Below, one piece after another: positions 8,962-17,407 of a stretch of DNA of 64,000 nucleotides (position 1 is the stretch's first letter; each line of letters opens with the position of its first letter). Under the pieces are notes generated by a model, which made no database searches, was not told where the DNA came from, and saw nothing but the letters and a program-made list of their open reading frames with translations. This stretch comes from an uncultured Lachnospiraceae bacterium (GTDB taxonomy: Bacteria > Bacillota > Clostridia > Lachnospirales > Lachnospiraceae), in assembly GCA_910578345.1 (NCBI GenBank), contig CAJTRA010000016.1, positions 1-64,000 of the forward strand. Reading direction: 5' to 3'. Both the position numbers and the translations under genes were made by a program.

Positions 8962-8984
8962 TAAACTCAAAGTTTACTAAAACT
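8962..8984. promoter_or_regulatory. Candidate operator of the pot operon regulator
   Basis: TAAACT (8962-8967) and AGTTTA (8971-8976) are a perfect inverted repeat around CAA. AGTTT is then followed by a further AAACT (8980-8984). On the minus strand the element falls in the spacer of a weak TTAGTT-17-TATTAT promoter-like pair reading toward the regulator gene. It is a candidate autoregulatory site; the evidence is position and symmetry only. Confidence 0.4.
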
Positions 8985-9048
8985 AAACAGACGCTGAGTC
9001 CCATTATACAAAAAAGAAGGGGTATGTCAATGGGATTTTTAAAAATAA

Positions 9049-9098
9049 AATCATTTTTTGTGAAAATGATTAACACAGCAGTAAATTTGTGATAAAAT
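9049..9098 (+). promoter_or_regulatory. Promoter of the lactonase gene with overlapping inverted repeat
   Basis: TTAACA (9070-9075) is spaced 17 bp from TAAAAT (9093-9098), with TG one base before the -10 (extended -10). A 9-bp perfect inverted repeat (AATCATTTT 9049-9057, AAAATGATT 9063-9071) ends in the -35 box, so a regulator bound there could block or assist polymerase. Confidence 0.5.
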
Positions 9099-9141
9099 TT
9101 ATTCAACTAGGACGAAATGATAAGAAAGGCATGGTTTTTAT

Positions 9142-10203
9142 ATGAGTCAGGGTAAATATGTAGCGTATGTTTCAACCTATACCGTGGGCAATGTAGATAA
9201 GTACGGCATCAAGATCTATGATGTTGACATGGAGAATGGACGTTTGATCGAGAAGAACCAGGTGAAGATCACCAATTCTTCCTATATTTCGATTTCCCAT
9301 AATAAGAAGTTTCTGTATTCGATTACCGATTTTGGAGTAGAATCGTACAGGATCCTGCCAAGCGGGGACTTAGAGGTAATTAATGCAGGCAGCATCAACG
9401 GCATGCGTGGGTGTTATCTGTCCACGGATTATGAGGACAGGTTTTTATTTGTGGGCGGCTATCATGACGGAAAGATCACCGTGTTGCGGCTGCGGGAAGA
9501 CGGCGGCGTTGCGGAGATTACAGACGAGATTTATCATAAGGGACTCGGCAGTATCGCGGAGCGTAATTTCAGACCCCATGTCAACTGTGTGAAGATGACA
9601 AGAGATAATCATTATCTGTGCGCTGCTGACCTGGGATTGGACCATGTTAATGTATACCGGCTTGACCACAAGAACGGGAAGCTGCGCCCGATCGATATGG
9701 TCAGAAGTGAGCAGGAGTCGGCGCCGCGCCACTTGAAGTTTTCCAGAGACGGCAGATATATGTATATCGTACATGAGTTAAAGAATTACATTGACGTCTA
9801 TACTTATGAAGAGGTGGATGGAAATCCGGAGTTTGAGAAGGTACAGACGATCTCTACGCTGAATGATTATCATGCCGGTGGATCGGCGGCCAGCGCGTTA
9901 AATATTTCTGAAGATTTTCAGTATGTGGTCAGTTCCAATGCCGGAGATAACAGTGCGATTGTTTACCGGGTAGACCAGGAGACGGGAATGCTTACGAAAA
10001 TCTTCTGTCTGCCGGTCAGCGGCGACTATCCAAAGGATGCGAATCTCTTCCCGGATAACAGACATTTGGTTTCCCTGAATCATGAGTCAGACACGATGAC
10101 ATTCTTTAATGTGGATCTGGAGAAAGGACTCTTAGTCATGAACGGCAAGGAAGTGAAGGTGAACCAGCCGAACTGTATTATTTTCCATCAAATTGAAGAA
10201 TGA
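9142..10203 (+). CDS. Lactonase-family beta-propeller protein (6-phosphogluconolactonase-like)
   Basis: The 353-residue protein is built of repeated propeller blades, for example YISISHNKKFLYSITDFG, RHLKFSRDGRYMYIVHELKN and DANLFPDNRHLVSLNHESD. This matches the YbhE/Pgl lactonase family. Such enzymes hydrolyse 6-phosphogluconolactone or related sugar lactones, but the family also includes members of unknown substrate. There is no signal peptide. It is monocistronic, with its own promoter upstream and a long hairpin just after its stop. Confidence 0.78.
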   Translation: MSQGKYVAYVSTYTVGNVDKYGIKIYDVDMENGRLIEKNQVKITNSSYISISHNKKFLYSITDFGVESYRILPSGDLEVINAGSINGMRGCYLSTDYEDRFLFVGGYHDGKITVLRLREDGGVAEITDEIYHKGLGSIAERNFRPHVNCVKMTRDNHYLCAADLGLDHVNVYRLDHKNGKLRPIDMVRSEQESAPRHLKFSRDGRYMYIVHELKNYIDVYTYEEVDGNPEFEKVQTISTLNDYHAGGSAASALNISEDFQYVVSSNAGDNSAIVYRVDQETGMLTKIFCLPVSGDYPKDANLFPDNRHLVSLNHESDTMTFFNVDLEKGLLVMNGKEVKVNQPNCIIFHQIEE

Positions 10204-10216
10204 TCAGAATAGATAA

Positions 10217-10260
10217 AAATCCTCCTGCATATACATTTATAAGTATAAGCAGGAGGATTT
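10217..10260 (+). promoter_or_regulatory. Long hairpin that contains the spoIVA ribosome binding site
   Basis: A 12-bp perfect stem (10217-10228 with 10249-10260) is topped by a second 5-bp stem (TATAC 10230-10234, GTATA 10243-10247) and an 8-base loop. The 3' arm contains AGGAGG (10251-10256), 7 bases from the spoIVA ATG. On a read-through transcript the ribosome binding site would be sequestered. The hairpin may also act as a terminator of the lactonase gene, although the downstream T-run is poor. Confidence 0.7.
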
Positions 10261-10263
10261 CTT

Positions 10264-11751
10264 ATGGACTTTTTACAGAATAATACATATGACCTGTACA
10301 AAGATATACAATTGCGCACGGGAGGAGAAATTTATCTGGGCGTGGTAGGGCCGGTCAGGACGGGGAAATCGACTTTTATCAAGCGGTTTATGAATCTGCT
10401 GGTGCTGCCCTTTATGGAAGATGAAAATGAGAAGGAACGGGCACAGGATGAAATGCCACAGAGTGCGGGCGGCAGGACGGTCACTACGACAGAGCCAAAG
10501 TTTATTCCTAAGGAAGCGGCCCAGATCAGGCTGGGTACGGATATTGAGGTGAAGATCCGTCTGATTGACTGTGTGGGCTATATGGTGGACGGTGCGGCAG
10601 GACATATGGAAGAAGATGTGGAGCGTATGGTGAAGACACCCTGGTCGGCGGAGGAGATTCCTTTCACAAAGGCGGCGGAGATCGGCACCCGCAAGGTAAT
10701 CAAGGATCATTCTACGATCGGTATCGTGGTGACGTGCGACGGTTCGTTTGGAGAATTGGGAAGAGATCATTTCCTGGAGGCAGAGGCGCGCACGATCACG
10801 GAGCTGCAGAATCTGGGGAAGCCTTTTATCGTACTGCTCAACTCGGCAAAACCCTATGCAGAGGAGACCAGAACGTTAGCGGATGAGATCAGTGAGAAAT
10901 ACCAGGTTACTGTGATGCCGGTTAACTGTGAGCAGTTAAAGAGAGAGGACATCAACCATATTATGGAAAATATCCTCTATGAATTCCCGCTAACCATGAT
11001 CGAGTTCTATATGCCGAAATGGGTGGAAATGCTGCCCTATGATCACAAGATGAAGCAGGATATCATTGTACAGATTAAGAATCTTATGGGAAACTTAAGC
11101 AGCATCCGCGATATTACGGCAGGCACTTTTATGCCGGAGAGTGAATATATCAAGAAATGCAAGCTGGACGGGATTGATATGTCTGACGGCAGGGTGAGAA
11201 TTCTTCTGGATGTAGATGACTCCTATTATTACGAGATGATCAGCGATCTGGTCGGGGAGACGGTTGGAAGCGAATATCAGATGCTTGCCATGTTAAAAGA
11301 GATGGCGAAAATGAAACGTGAGTATGTGAAGGTGCTTCATGCACTGGAATCTGTCCGTTATAAAGGGTATGGCGTGGTGATGCCGGACCGGGAAGAGATT
11401 ATGTTAGAGAAACCGGAATTGATTCGCCAGGGGAATAAATTCGGGGTGAAGATCAAGGCAGAGAGCCCCAGCATCCACATGATCAAAGCCAGTATCGAGA
11501 CGGAGATTTCTCCGATTGTCGGGACGGAAGAACAGGCCAGAGATTTGATCCAGTTCATATCAGACACCGAGACAAGCGAAGAAGGCATCTGGGAAACAAA
11601 TATCTTCGGCAAGACAGTGGAACAGCTTGTGAATGACGGGATTACGGGCAAGATCTCTATGATTAATGAGGAAAGCCAGATTAAACTGCAGGAGACCATG
11701 CAGAAGATCGTGAATGACTGCAATGGAGGAATGGTCTGTATCATTATCTGA
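10264..11751 (+). CDS. spoIVA: Stage IV sporulation protein A (spore coat morphogenetic ATPase)
   Basis: The 495-residue protein matches SpoIVA over its whole expected length. The N-terminal domain is a TRAFAC-type ATPase with Walker A GPVRTGKST (about residues 30-38) and a Walker B-like LIDCVGY (about 100-106). The C-terminus ends in hydrophobic VCIII, as expected for membrane association of the coat platform. SpoIVA polymerises around the forespore and anchors coat assembly. It is expressed in the mother cell, normally under sigma-E. The start is set by AGGAGG 7 bases upstream, which is buried in a hairpin. Confidence 0.96.
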   Translation: MDFLQNNTYDLYKDIQLRTGGEIYLGVVGPVRTGKSTFIKRFMNLLVLPFMEDENEKERAQDEMPQSAGGRTVTTTEPKFIPKEAAQIRLGTDIEVKIRLIDCVGYMVDGAAGHMEEDVERMVKTPWSAEEIPFTKAAEIGTRKVIKDHSTIGIVVTCDGSFGELGRDHFLEAEARTITELQNLGKPFIVLLNSAKPYAEETRTLADEISEKYQVTVMPVNCEQLKREDINHIMENILYEFPLTMIEFYMPKWVEMLPYDHKMKQDIIVQIKNLMGNLSSIRDITAGTFMPESEYIKKCKLDGIDMSDGRVRILLDVDDSYYYEMISDLVGETVGSEYQMLAMLKEMAKMKREYVKVLHALESVRYKGYGVVMPDREEIMLEKPELIRQGNKFGVKIKAESPSIHMIKASIETEISPIVGTEEQARDLIQFISDTETSEEGIWETNIFGKTVEQLVNDGITGKISMINEESQIKLQETMQKIVNDCNGGMVCIII

Positions 11752-11766
11752 ACATTATCCCGTATG

Positions 11767-11796
11767 CGGACTCTTCGGAGTCCGTTTTGTTATTTT
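11767..11796 (+). terminator. Rho-independent terminator of spoIVA
   Basis: CGGACTC (11767-11773), UUCG tetraloop, GAGTCCG (11778-11784), then TTTTGTTATTTT. This is a textbook terminator 15 bases after the spoIVA stop. Confidence 0.92.
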
Positions 11797-11806
11797 GATA
11801 AAAAAG

Positions 11807-11835
11807 ATGCCAGAATCTTTTTCCTGTGATATAAT
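11807..11835 (+). promoter_or_regulatory. Extended -10 promoter of the purine phosphorylase gene
   Basis: TGATATAAT gives an extended -10 (TATAAT at 11830-11835) with a weak -35 (ATGCCA) 17 bp upstream. It lies between the spoIVA terminator and the next start. Confidence 0.55.
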
Positions 11836-11882
11836 ATCGTCAAGTCGAACCGGAATCTGTTTCAAGAAAGGTGGTAAAGGAA

Positions 11883-12704
11883 ATGAATCCTGTATATGAA
11901 AAACTTTTAAAATGTTATGAATGTTATAAGGCAAAGATTGATTTTAAACCCAGAGTAGCCGTGGTCTTGGGCTCAGGTCTTGGCAATTTTGCGAAAGTGG
12001 TGGATGTGAAAGCAGAGCTTCCCTACAGTGAGATAGAAGGATTTCCTGTCTCCACAGTACCGGGACATGCCGGCAAGTTTATCTTCGGATATATCAATGA
12101 GGTCCCAGTCGTGTTGATGCAGGGACGGGTGCATTACTATGAGGGCTACCCTATCACAGATGTGGTGCTGCCAACCAGACTGATGAAGATGATGGGGGCA
12201 GAGATCTTATTTTTGACGAATGCGTCGGGCGGAATCAATCCGGCGTTCCATGCGGGCAGCCTGATGCTGATCAAGGATCATGTCTCGATCTTTGCACCGA
12301 ATCCGCTGATCGGGGCGAATATTGAAGAACTGGGAACGAGATTCCCGGATATGTCTCATGTCTATGACGAAGATCTGCAGGAAATCATCGTAAATACAGC
12401 GAAAGACAATGGGATTGAGTTGTTTGAAGGTGTTTATGCACAGCTTACAGGCCCTTCCTTTGAGTCTCCAGCAGAGATCCAACTGCTGCACGGGCTGGGG
12501 GTCAGCGCTGTCGGCATGAGCACGGTAGTGGAAGCGATCGCGGCGAACCATATGGGGATGAAGATCTGCGGCGTATCCTGCGTCAGCAACCTGGCGGCAG
12601 GGATGAACAGCGCACCGCTGACGCATGAGGAAGTGCAGGAAGCGGCCAATGCAGTAGCGCCGAAGTTTGAGAAACTGTTAGTGGAGTCGATCACGAAATT
12701 TTAA
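11883..12704 (+). CDS. punA: Purine-nucleoside phosphorylase
   Basis: The 273-residue protein belongs to the trimeric PNP family, with the phosphate-binding loop VLGSGLGNFA (about residues 27-36), HYYEGYP (about 83-89), TNASGGIN (about 111-118) and the base-binding region GPSFESPAEI. It cleaves inosine and guanosine to base plus ribose-1-phosphate. The ATG at 11883 is used because GAAAGGTGG lies about 8 bases upstream. The downstream gene, 33 bases away, is a deaminase-like amidohydrolase, suggesting a joint role in purine nucleoside salvage. Confidence 0.9.
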   Translation: MNPVYEKLLKCYECYKAKIDFKPRVAVVLGSGLGNFAKVVDVKAELPYSEIEGFPVSTVPGHAGKFIFGYINEVPVVLMQGRVHYYEGYPITDVVLPTRLMKMMGAEILFLTNASGGINPAFHAGSLMLIKDHVSIFAPNPLIGANIEELGTRFPDMSHVYDEDLQEIIVNTAKDNGIELFEGVYAQLTGPSFESPAEIQLLHGLGVSAVGMSTVVEAIAANHMGMKICGVSCVSNLAAGMNSAPLTHEEVQEAANAVAPKFEKLLVESITKF

Positions 12705-12737
12705 GTGGGATAATCCGGATGGAAAGGTGCAAAGAAT

Positions 12738-14048
12738 ATGAACATCAGATTTTATAATGCGCGGATATTGACAATGGAAACGGACAGGCTGCTGGAAGGA
12801 GAACTCTGGGTGCAGGATGGAAAGATCCTGTATGTGGGGGATGGCAGCGACGGGAAATCTGTCTGCGAAGATACGGATGGGCAGGCGGTCAGATGGGACA
12901 GGGAGATTGACTGTGAGAGAAATCTTCTTATGCCGGGATTTAAGGATGCGCATACCCATTCAGGTATGACGCTGCTGCGCTCCTATGCGGATGATCTGCC
13001 GCTGCAGGACTGGCTGTTTCAACAGATCTTTCCGATTGAGGCGAAGATGGACGGGGAGATGATCTATCATTTGACGAAGCTTGCAGTGTTAGAGTATTTG
13101 ACCAGCGGCATTACCTCGATTTTTGATATGTATCTGACACCGGAGACCACAGCGAAAGCATGTGTGGAGATGGGGATGCGCTGTGTGCAGGTCAGCGGGA
13201 CAAGCGGTCAGACGCCGGCAGAATTTGAGCGTTCCCTGGAATTGATGGAGCAGCGTTACCAGGCGCTGAATCATGATGATCCGCTGCTGAGTTATTTTAT
13301 TGGATTCCATGCAGAATATACCTGTTCCAGGGAGCTGCTGGAGAAGGTTGCCGCCATGGCGCATAAGTACAAGGCGCCGGTCTATACCCATCTGGCAGAG
13401 ACGAAAGCGGAGGTGGAAGGGTGCATGGAACGTCACGGGATGTCTCCGACGAAGCTGTTTGATCTGCTTGGCATCTACGACTATGGCGGCGGCGGATATC
13501 ACTGTGTCTATCTGGACGAAGAGGATATGGAGATCTTTCGCAGGCGTGGGCTGCATGTGGTAACAAACCCCGGCTCGAACACGAAACTTGCAAGCGGTAT
13601 TGCGCCAATTTCGGCCTATCTTGAGAAAGGAATCAATGTGGCGATCGGTACGGACGGACCTGCCAGCAATAACTGTCTGGACATGTTTCGGGAGATGTTT
13701 CTGGTGACAGGGCTTGCCAAGCTGCGGGAGAAGGATGCCTCTGCCGTGGATGCGTGGGAAGTGCTTAAGATGGCTACCGTCAATGGTTCTAAGGCAATGT
13801 ATCTGCCGGATACGGATGTGCTGGCGCCTGGGAAAGCGGCGGATCTTATCATGATCGATCTGCACCAGCCCAATATGCAGCCGATCAACAACATTCCTAA
13901 GAATCTGGTCTACAGCGGCAGCAAGCAGAATGTGAAAATGACCATGATCCAGGGAAGGATCTTGTATGAGAACGGCCAGTTTACGAAAGACTATGATGTA
14001 GAAGCAATTTACAGAAAGGCAAATGAGATCATAGACGGTCTCAGATAA
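12738..14048 (+). CDS. Amidohydrolase, MTA/SAH deaminase-like
   Basis: The 436-residue metal-dependent hydrolase carries the N-terminal metal site HTHSGM (about residues 73-78), a metal His in THLAETK, and the C-terminal metal Asp in GTDGPASNN. This is the TrzA/MtaD subgroup, which includes 5-methylthioadenosine/S-adenosylhomocysteine deaminases. Pairing with purine-nucleoside phosphorylase supports an adenosine-type substrate, but the exact one is not proved. AAAGGTG provides the ribosome binding site. Confidence 0.83.
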   Translation: MNIRFYNARILTMETDRLLEGELWVQDGKILYVGDGSDGKSVCEDTDGQAVRWDREIDCERNLLMPGFKDAHTHSGMTLLRSYADDLPLQDWLFQQIFPIEAKMDGEMIYHLTKLAVLEYLTSGITSIFDMYLTPETTAKACVEMGMRCVQVSGTSGQTPAEFERSLELMEQRYQALNHDDPLLSYFIGFHAEYTCSRELLEKVAAMAHKYKAPVYTHLAETKAEVEGCMERHGMSPTKLFDLLGIYDYGGGGYHCVYLDEEDMEIFRRRGLHVVTNPGSNTKLASGIAPISAYLEKGINVAIGTDGPASNNCLDMFREMFLVTGLAKLREKDASAVDAWEVLKMATVNGSKAMYLPDTDVLAPGKAADLIMIDLHQPNMQPINNIPKNLVYSGSKQNVKMTMIQGRILYENGQFTKDYDVEAIYRKANEIIDGLR

Positions 14049-14059
14049 TTGATAAACAG

Positions 14060-15754
14060 ATGGAATTTTTGGTATTGGCCGGTGCGATCCTCTTGATGAT
14101 CGTCGTTATCATGGGGAAGGAATATTTCAACAGCAGAGCATTTCAGATAAGGGCGCTTAAGCAGATCTACGAAAGCTATGGCTGTCCTCCACAGCGGGAG
14201 TATAAAGCGGGGGAGATGGAGCATATCAGGAAGTATTATCTCAGACACCCGGAGAGTCTGCAGATCGACGACATTACCTGGAACGATCTGGACCTGGACA
14301 CGATTTATCAGAAGATCAATGCATCCTGCAGCGCTGCCGGAGACGAATATTTATATCACAGGCTGAGGACTCCGCTCTATGATCAGGAGAAGATGGCAGC
14401 GTGGGAAGAACAGATTGCTTACTTCATGGAGCAGGAGGAGGAGCGCCATCTTGTGCAGAATGTGTGTTATAGTCTGGGTAGGATGGGACGGCATTCCTTG
14501 CAGGAATATATAGAGAATCTGGATATCCTGGGAGAGCGGAAGAATGCCGCTTATTTTCTGGGGGATTTCCTGATCTTAGTCTGTATCGGTGCGATGTTTG
14601 TGTCTCTGCCGGTGGGAATTGCGGCGCTGCTGATCGTGCTATGCCACAATATCATAGGATATTTTAAAGAATATAAACAGATTGAACCCTATATCACCAG
14701 CTTCCGTTATATCAACAGGATGCTGGATGCAGCGCAGCAGCTTGGCAGGAGAAAGATCGAGGGGATTGCGGCGGAACAGGAGCGTCTTGTGGAGTGTCAT
14801 CAACAGATGAAAGGTTTTATCCGCAATGCCTATCTGATCGTCTATGTGGAAAAGGGGAATGGCAACCCGTTAGGGATCGTGTTGGATTACCTACGGATGC
14901 TCTTTTACCTGGATCTGATCCAGTTTAACAATGCGCTTCGTTCTGTCAGGGGACATCTTGCTGAAATTGACGAGATGGCGACGCTGATCGGTAAGATTGA
15001 GACGGCGGTGGTGATCGGATCTTACAGAAGCAGCCTGGAAGGAGAATACTGTGTTCCGGCGATACGATTTGAAAAGGATGCGGACAGGCATATGGTGATC
15101 GAACAGTTTTATCACCCTCTGCTGTCAGAACCGGTGAAGAATTCGATCGATGCTGAGAGGGGAGTTCTTCTGACTGGCTCGAATGCTTCGGGAAAATCAA
15201 CCTTCCTTCGTGCGACAGCATTGAATGCGGTACTGGCGCAGACAATACATACCTGTCTGGCCAGACGCTATGAGGCGCCGGTTTTCCGCGTTTATTCATC
15301 TATGTCTCTTAAGGATGACCTGGCGGGCGGGCAGAGTTATTATATGGTAGAGATCAAGTCGATCAAGCGGATCTTGGACGAGGTGAAGAGGGCCAAAGAG
15401 GAACAATGCTGTGTGCTCTGCTTTGTGGACGAGGTTTTGCGCGGGACGAATACAGTGGAGCGGATTGCGGCTTCCACACAGATCATGAAGATGCTTGCCA
15501 GGGGACATGTGATCTGTTTTGCGGCGACACATGATGTGGAACTGACGAAGCTTCTGGACCAGGAATATGCCAATTATCATTTCGAAGAAAGAATTGAAGA
15601 GGAGGACGTTTTCTTCCCTTATAAGTTGATGCCGGGGCCGGCGGTCACGCGCAATGCGATTGCACTGCTTAAGGTACTTGGTTATGAGGAGCAGATCATC
15701 CGTGAGGCGGAGCGTATGGCGGAGAGATTTCTCGCGGAAGGGAAATGGCAGTGA
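14060..15754 (+). CDS. Membrane-associated MutS-like ATPase
   Basis: The 564-residue protein has a MutS-type C-terminal ATPase: Walker A TGSNASGKST (about residues 371-380), a Walker B FVDEVLRGTNT (about 455-465), then FAATHDVEL. The mismatch-reading domain I is absent. There is an N-terminal hydrophobic segment and a second hydrophobic pair around residues 166-205 (FLILVCIGAMFVSLPVG). It therefore belongs to the MutS-related membrane proteins of clostridia, whose function is unknown, rather than classical mismatch repair. No strong ribosome binding site is seen; it starts 12 bases after the amidohydrolase stop and may be coupled to it. Confidence 0.8.
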   Translation: MEFLVLAGAILLMIVVIMGKEYFNSRAFQIRALKQIYESYGCPPQREYKAGEMEHIRKYYLRHPESLQIDDITWNDLDLDTIYQKINASCSAAGDEYLYHRLRTPLYDQEKMAAWEEQIAYFMEQEEERHLVQNVCYSLGRMGRHSLQEYIENLDILGERKNAAYFLGDFLILVCIGAMFVSLPVGIAALLIVLCHNIIGYFKEYKQIEPYITSFRYINRMLDAAQQLGRRKIEGIAAEQERLVECHQQMKGFIRNAYLIVYVEKGNGNPLGIVLDYLRMLFYLDLIQFNNALRSVRGHLAEIDEMATLIGKIETAVVIGSYRSSLEGEYCVPAIRFEKDADRHMVIEQFYHPLLSEPVKNSIDAERGVLLTGSNASGKSTFLRATALNAVLAQTIHTCLARRYEAPVFRVYSSMSLKDDLAGGQSYYMVEIKSIKRILDEVKRAKEEQCCVLCFVDEVLRGTNTVERIAASTQIMKMLARGHVICFAATHDVELTKLLDQEYANYHFEERIEEEDVFFPYKLMPGPAVTRNAIALLKVLGYEEQIIREAERMAERFLAEGKWQ

Positions 15755-15805
15755 TAAGAACGCTTTGCGGTTGGAATGGTAGCGAGGGAGAAAGGGGCAT
15801 ATCAG

Positions 15806-16276
15806 GTGAAAGTGACGATCTATACGGACGGCGCCGCCCGCGGTAATCCGGATGGGCCGGGCGGTTACGGTACGGTACTGCAGTACATTGATACGAAAGG
15901 CGTACTGCATGAGCGGGAATATTCTGCGGGGTATAAGAAGACAACCAACAACCGCATGGAGCTGATGGCAGCGATCGTGGGACTGGAGGCGCTGAAGAAG
16001 CCATGTGAGGTCACGCTCGTATCGGATTCTAAGTATTTGACAGACGCGTTTAACCAGAACTGGATCGACGGATGGGTGAGACGGAATTGGAAGACGGCGG
16101 GAAATAAGCCAGTCAAGAACATCGATCTGTGGGAGCGCCTGTTGCGGGCGAAACAGCCTCATGCAGTGACCTTCCAATGGGTCAGGGGACATGACGGCCA
16201 TCCGGAAAACGAGCGTTGTGATAAATTGGCGACGACTGCGGCAGATGGCGCAGACTTACTTGACGATACCTTCTGA
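15806..16276 (+). CDS. rnhA: Ribonuclease HI
   Basis: The 156-residue protein carries all RNase HI signatures: IYTDGAARGNPDGPGG at the N-terminus (first catalytic Asp), NNRMELMAA (Glu), SDSKYLTDA (Asp) and GHDGHPENERCDKLA (His and last Asp). It degrades RNA in RNA-DNA hybrids. The start is taken as GTG at 15806, preceded by GGGAGAAAGGGG; an in-frame ATG at 15776 lacks a ribosome binding site and adds 10 non-conserved residues. Confidence 0.93.
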   Translation: MKVTIYTDGAARGNPDGPGGYGTVLQYIDTKGVLHEREYSAGYKKTTNNRMELMAAIVGLEALKKPCEVTLVSDSKYLTDAFNQNWIDGWVRRNWKTAGNKPVKNIDLWERLLRAKQPHAVTFQWVRGHDGHPENERCDKLATTAADGADLLDDTF

Positions 16277-16339
16277 TTAGTGGTATCATAGATATGGTTT
16301 TGAGAAAAGCGATTTCATTACACGGGAAGGGGAACACAG

Positions 16340-16528
16340 ATGGCAAATTTGATTCTATTCTTAAATGCGTTTTTGTCTTATTTATTAGTCTTTGTGCTGA
16401 TCGTGGCTGTGGCTGTGGTAGTGGTAGCATGTGTGATCGGTGTAAAATGGAGAAAGAATAAGGATGTCAAAGCTGCTGCGGGAGAGGGTGTGCAGGCAGA
16501 GGGAGCCGGAGAAAATGCGGCTGTTTGA
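16340..16528 (+). CDS. Small single-pass membrane protein of unknown function
   Basis: The 62-residue protein has one long hydrophobic helix (about residues 8-36, rich in Val and Ala), a basic KWRKNKD stop-transfer segment, and an Ala/Gly/Glu-rich tail. GGGAAGGGGA precedes the ATG and a good terminator follows 35 bases after the stop, so it appears to be a genuine small gene. No function can be assigned. Confidence 0.65.
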   Translation: MANLILFLNAFLSYLLVFVLIVAVAVVVVACVIGVKWRKNKDVKAAAGEGVQAEGAGENAAV

Positions 16529-16562
16529 TCGTGGCATGGTATTGCATGATCGTGATGTTGTA

Positions 16563-16590
16563 AAGTCAGGCCGATGCGCCTGACTTTTTC
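16563..16590 (+). terminator. Rho-independent terminator
   Basis: AAGTCAGGC (16563-16571) pairs with GCCTGACTT (16578-16586) around a 6-base loop and is followed by TTTTTC. It ends the small membrane protein transcript. Confidence 0.88.
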
Positions 16591-16678
16591 GTATCATGGG
16601 AAAGGACGTCCCATGATAGAAGGGGAGGCATCGCAATCCGCAATGACAGGAAAGACAAAAGAGTATAGGAGGAAATGG

Positions 16679-17407
16679 ATGGGAAAGTATACAACGATCC
16701 TCTGGGATCTGGACCAGACGCTGTTAGATTTTGATCGTTCTATGGATTATGCGATCCGGTCGGTCTTTGATCAGTATCGTCTGCCGATCGATGAAGAGAT
16801 TGTCGCCCGCTATGATGTGATCAACCGGAACCACTGGAACCGGCTGGAGCGCGGCGAGATCAGCAAGGACGAGGTGAAGGTTGGCAGGTTCAGAGTGCTT
16901 CTGGAGGAGCTTGGGATTAGGCAGATCAGTCCGGAGGAGATCGCAGCATCTTATCAGATAGAGCTGGGCAGCGTCTATTATTATATAGACGGTGCGAAGG
17001 AGCTTGTCACGAAGTTAAAAGAGCTGGGTTTCTGCCAATATGTAGTGACCAATGGAGTTCACACAACGCAGAGCAATAAGATGAAACGGTCGGGTTTAGA
17101 TCAGATCATGGACGGTGTCTTTGTGTCTGAATTGATGGGATATCCGAAGCCGATGAAGGGGTATTTCGACGCTTGTTTTGCGGCATTGCCGGAAGGAACC
17201 CGGCAGACCTGCATCCTGGTAGGAGATTCGCTGACAAGCGATATGAAGGGGGCAAATAATGCTGGGATTGCTGCCTGTTGGTTTAATCCACAGGGAAGAA
17301 AAAAGGATGTTGATGTACGGATCGATCATGAGATCCGGCAGTTATGGGAACTGCTGCCGATCTTAGGGGTGGAGGAAAGATGGCCGGAAACAGCAAACAG
17401 AAATTAA
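16679..17407 (+). CDS. HAD hydrolase, YjjG-family pyrimidine nucleotidase
   Basis: The 242-residue HAD-superfamily phosphatase has motif I ILWDLDQTLLDF at the N-terminus (nucleophile Asp at about residue 10), a motif II Thr in VVTNGVHTTQ, and motif IV VGDSLTSDMKGANNAG. The spacing and the YPKPMKGYFDACF segment fit the YjjG/YfnB nucleotidase group, which removes phosphate from non-canonical or pyrimidine nucleotides. AGGAGG lies 6 bases before the ATG at 16679. It overlaps the following regulator gene by 28 bases. Confidence 0.85.
   Translation: MGKYTTILWDLDQTLLDFDRSMDYAIRSVFDQYRLPIDEEIVARYDVINRNHWNRLERGEISKDEVKVGRFRVLLEELGIRQISPEEIAASYQIELGSVYYYIDGAKELVTKLKELGFCQYVVTNGVHTTQSNKMKRSGLDQIMDGVFVSELMGYPKPMKGYFDACFAALPEGTRQTCILVGDSLTSDMKGANNAGIAACWFNPQGRKKDVDVRIDHEIRQLWELLPILGVEERWPETANRN

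Noticed and set aside
13089..13865. A 258-codon minus-strand open frame opposite the amidohydrolase
   Set aside because: Shadow of a well supported gene; no recognisable domain and no ribosome binding site.
15296..16201. A 301-codon minus-strand open frame
   Set aside because: It lies opposite the MutS-like and RNase HI genes, both of which have clear family motifs; its composition is antisense-like and no start signal is seen.
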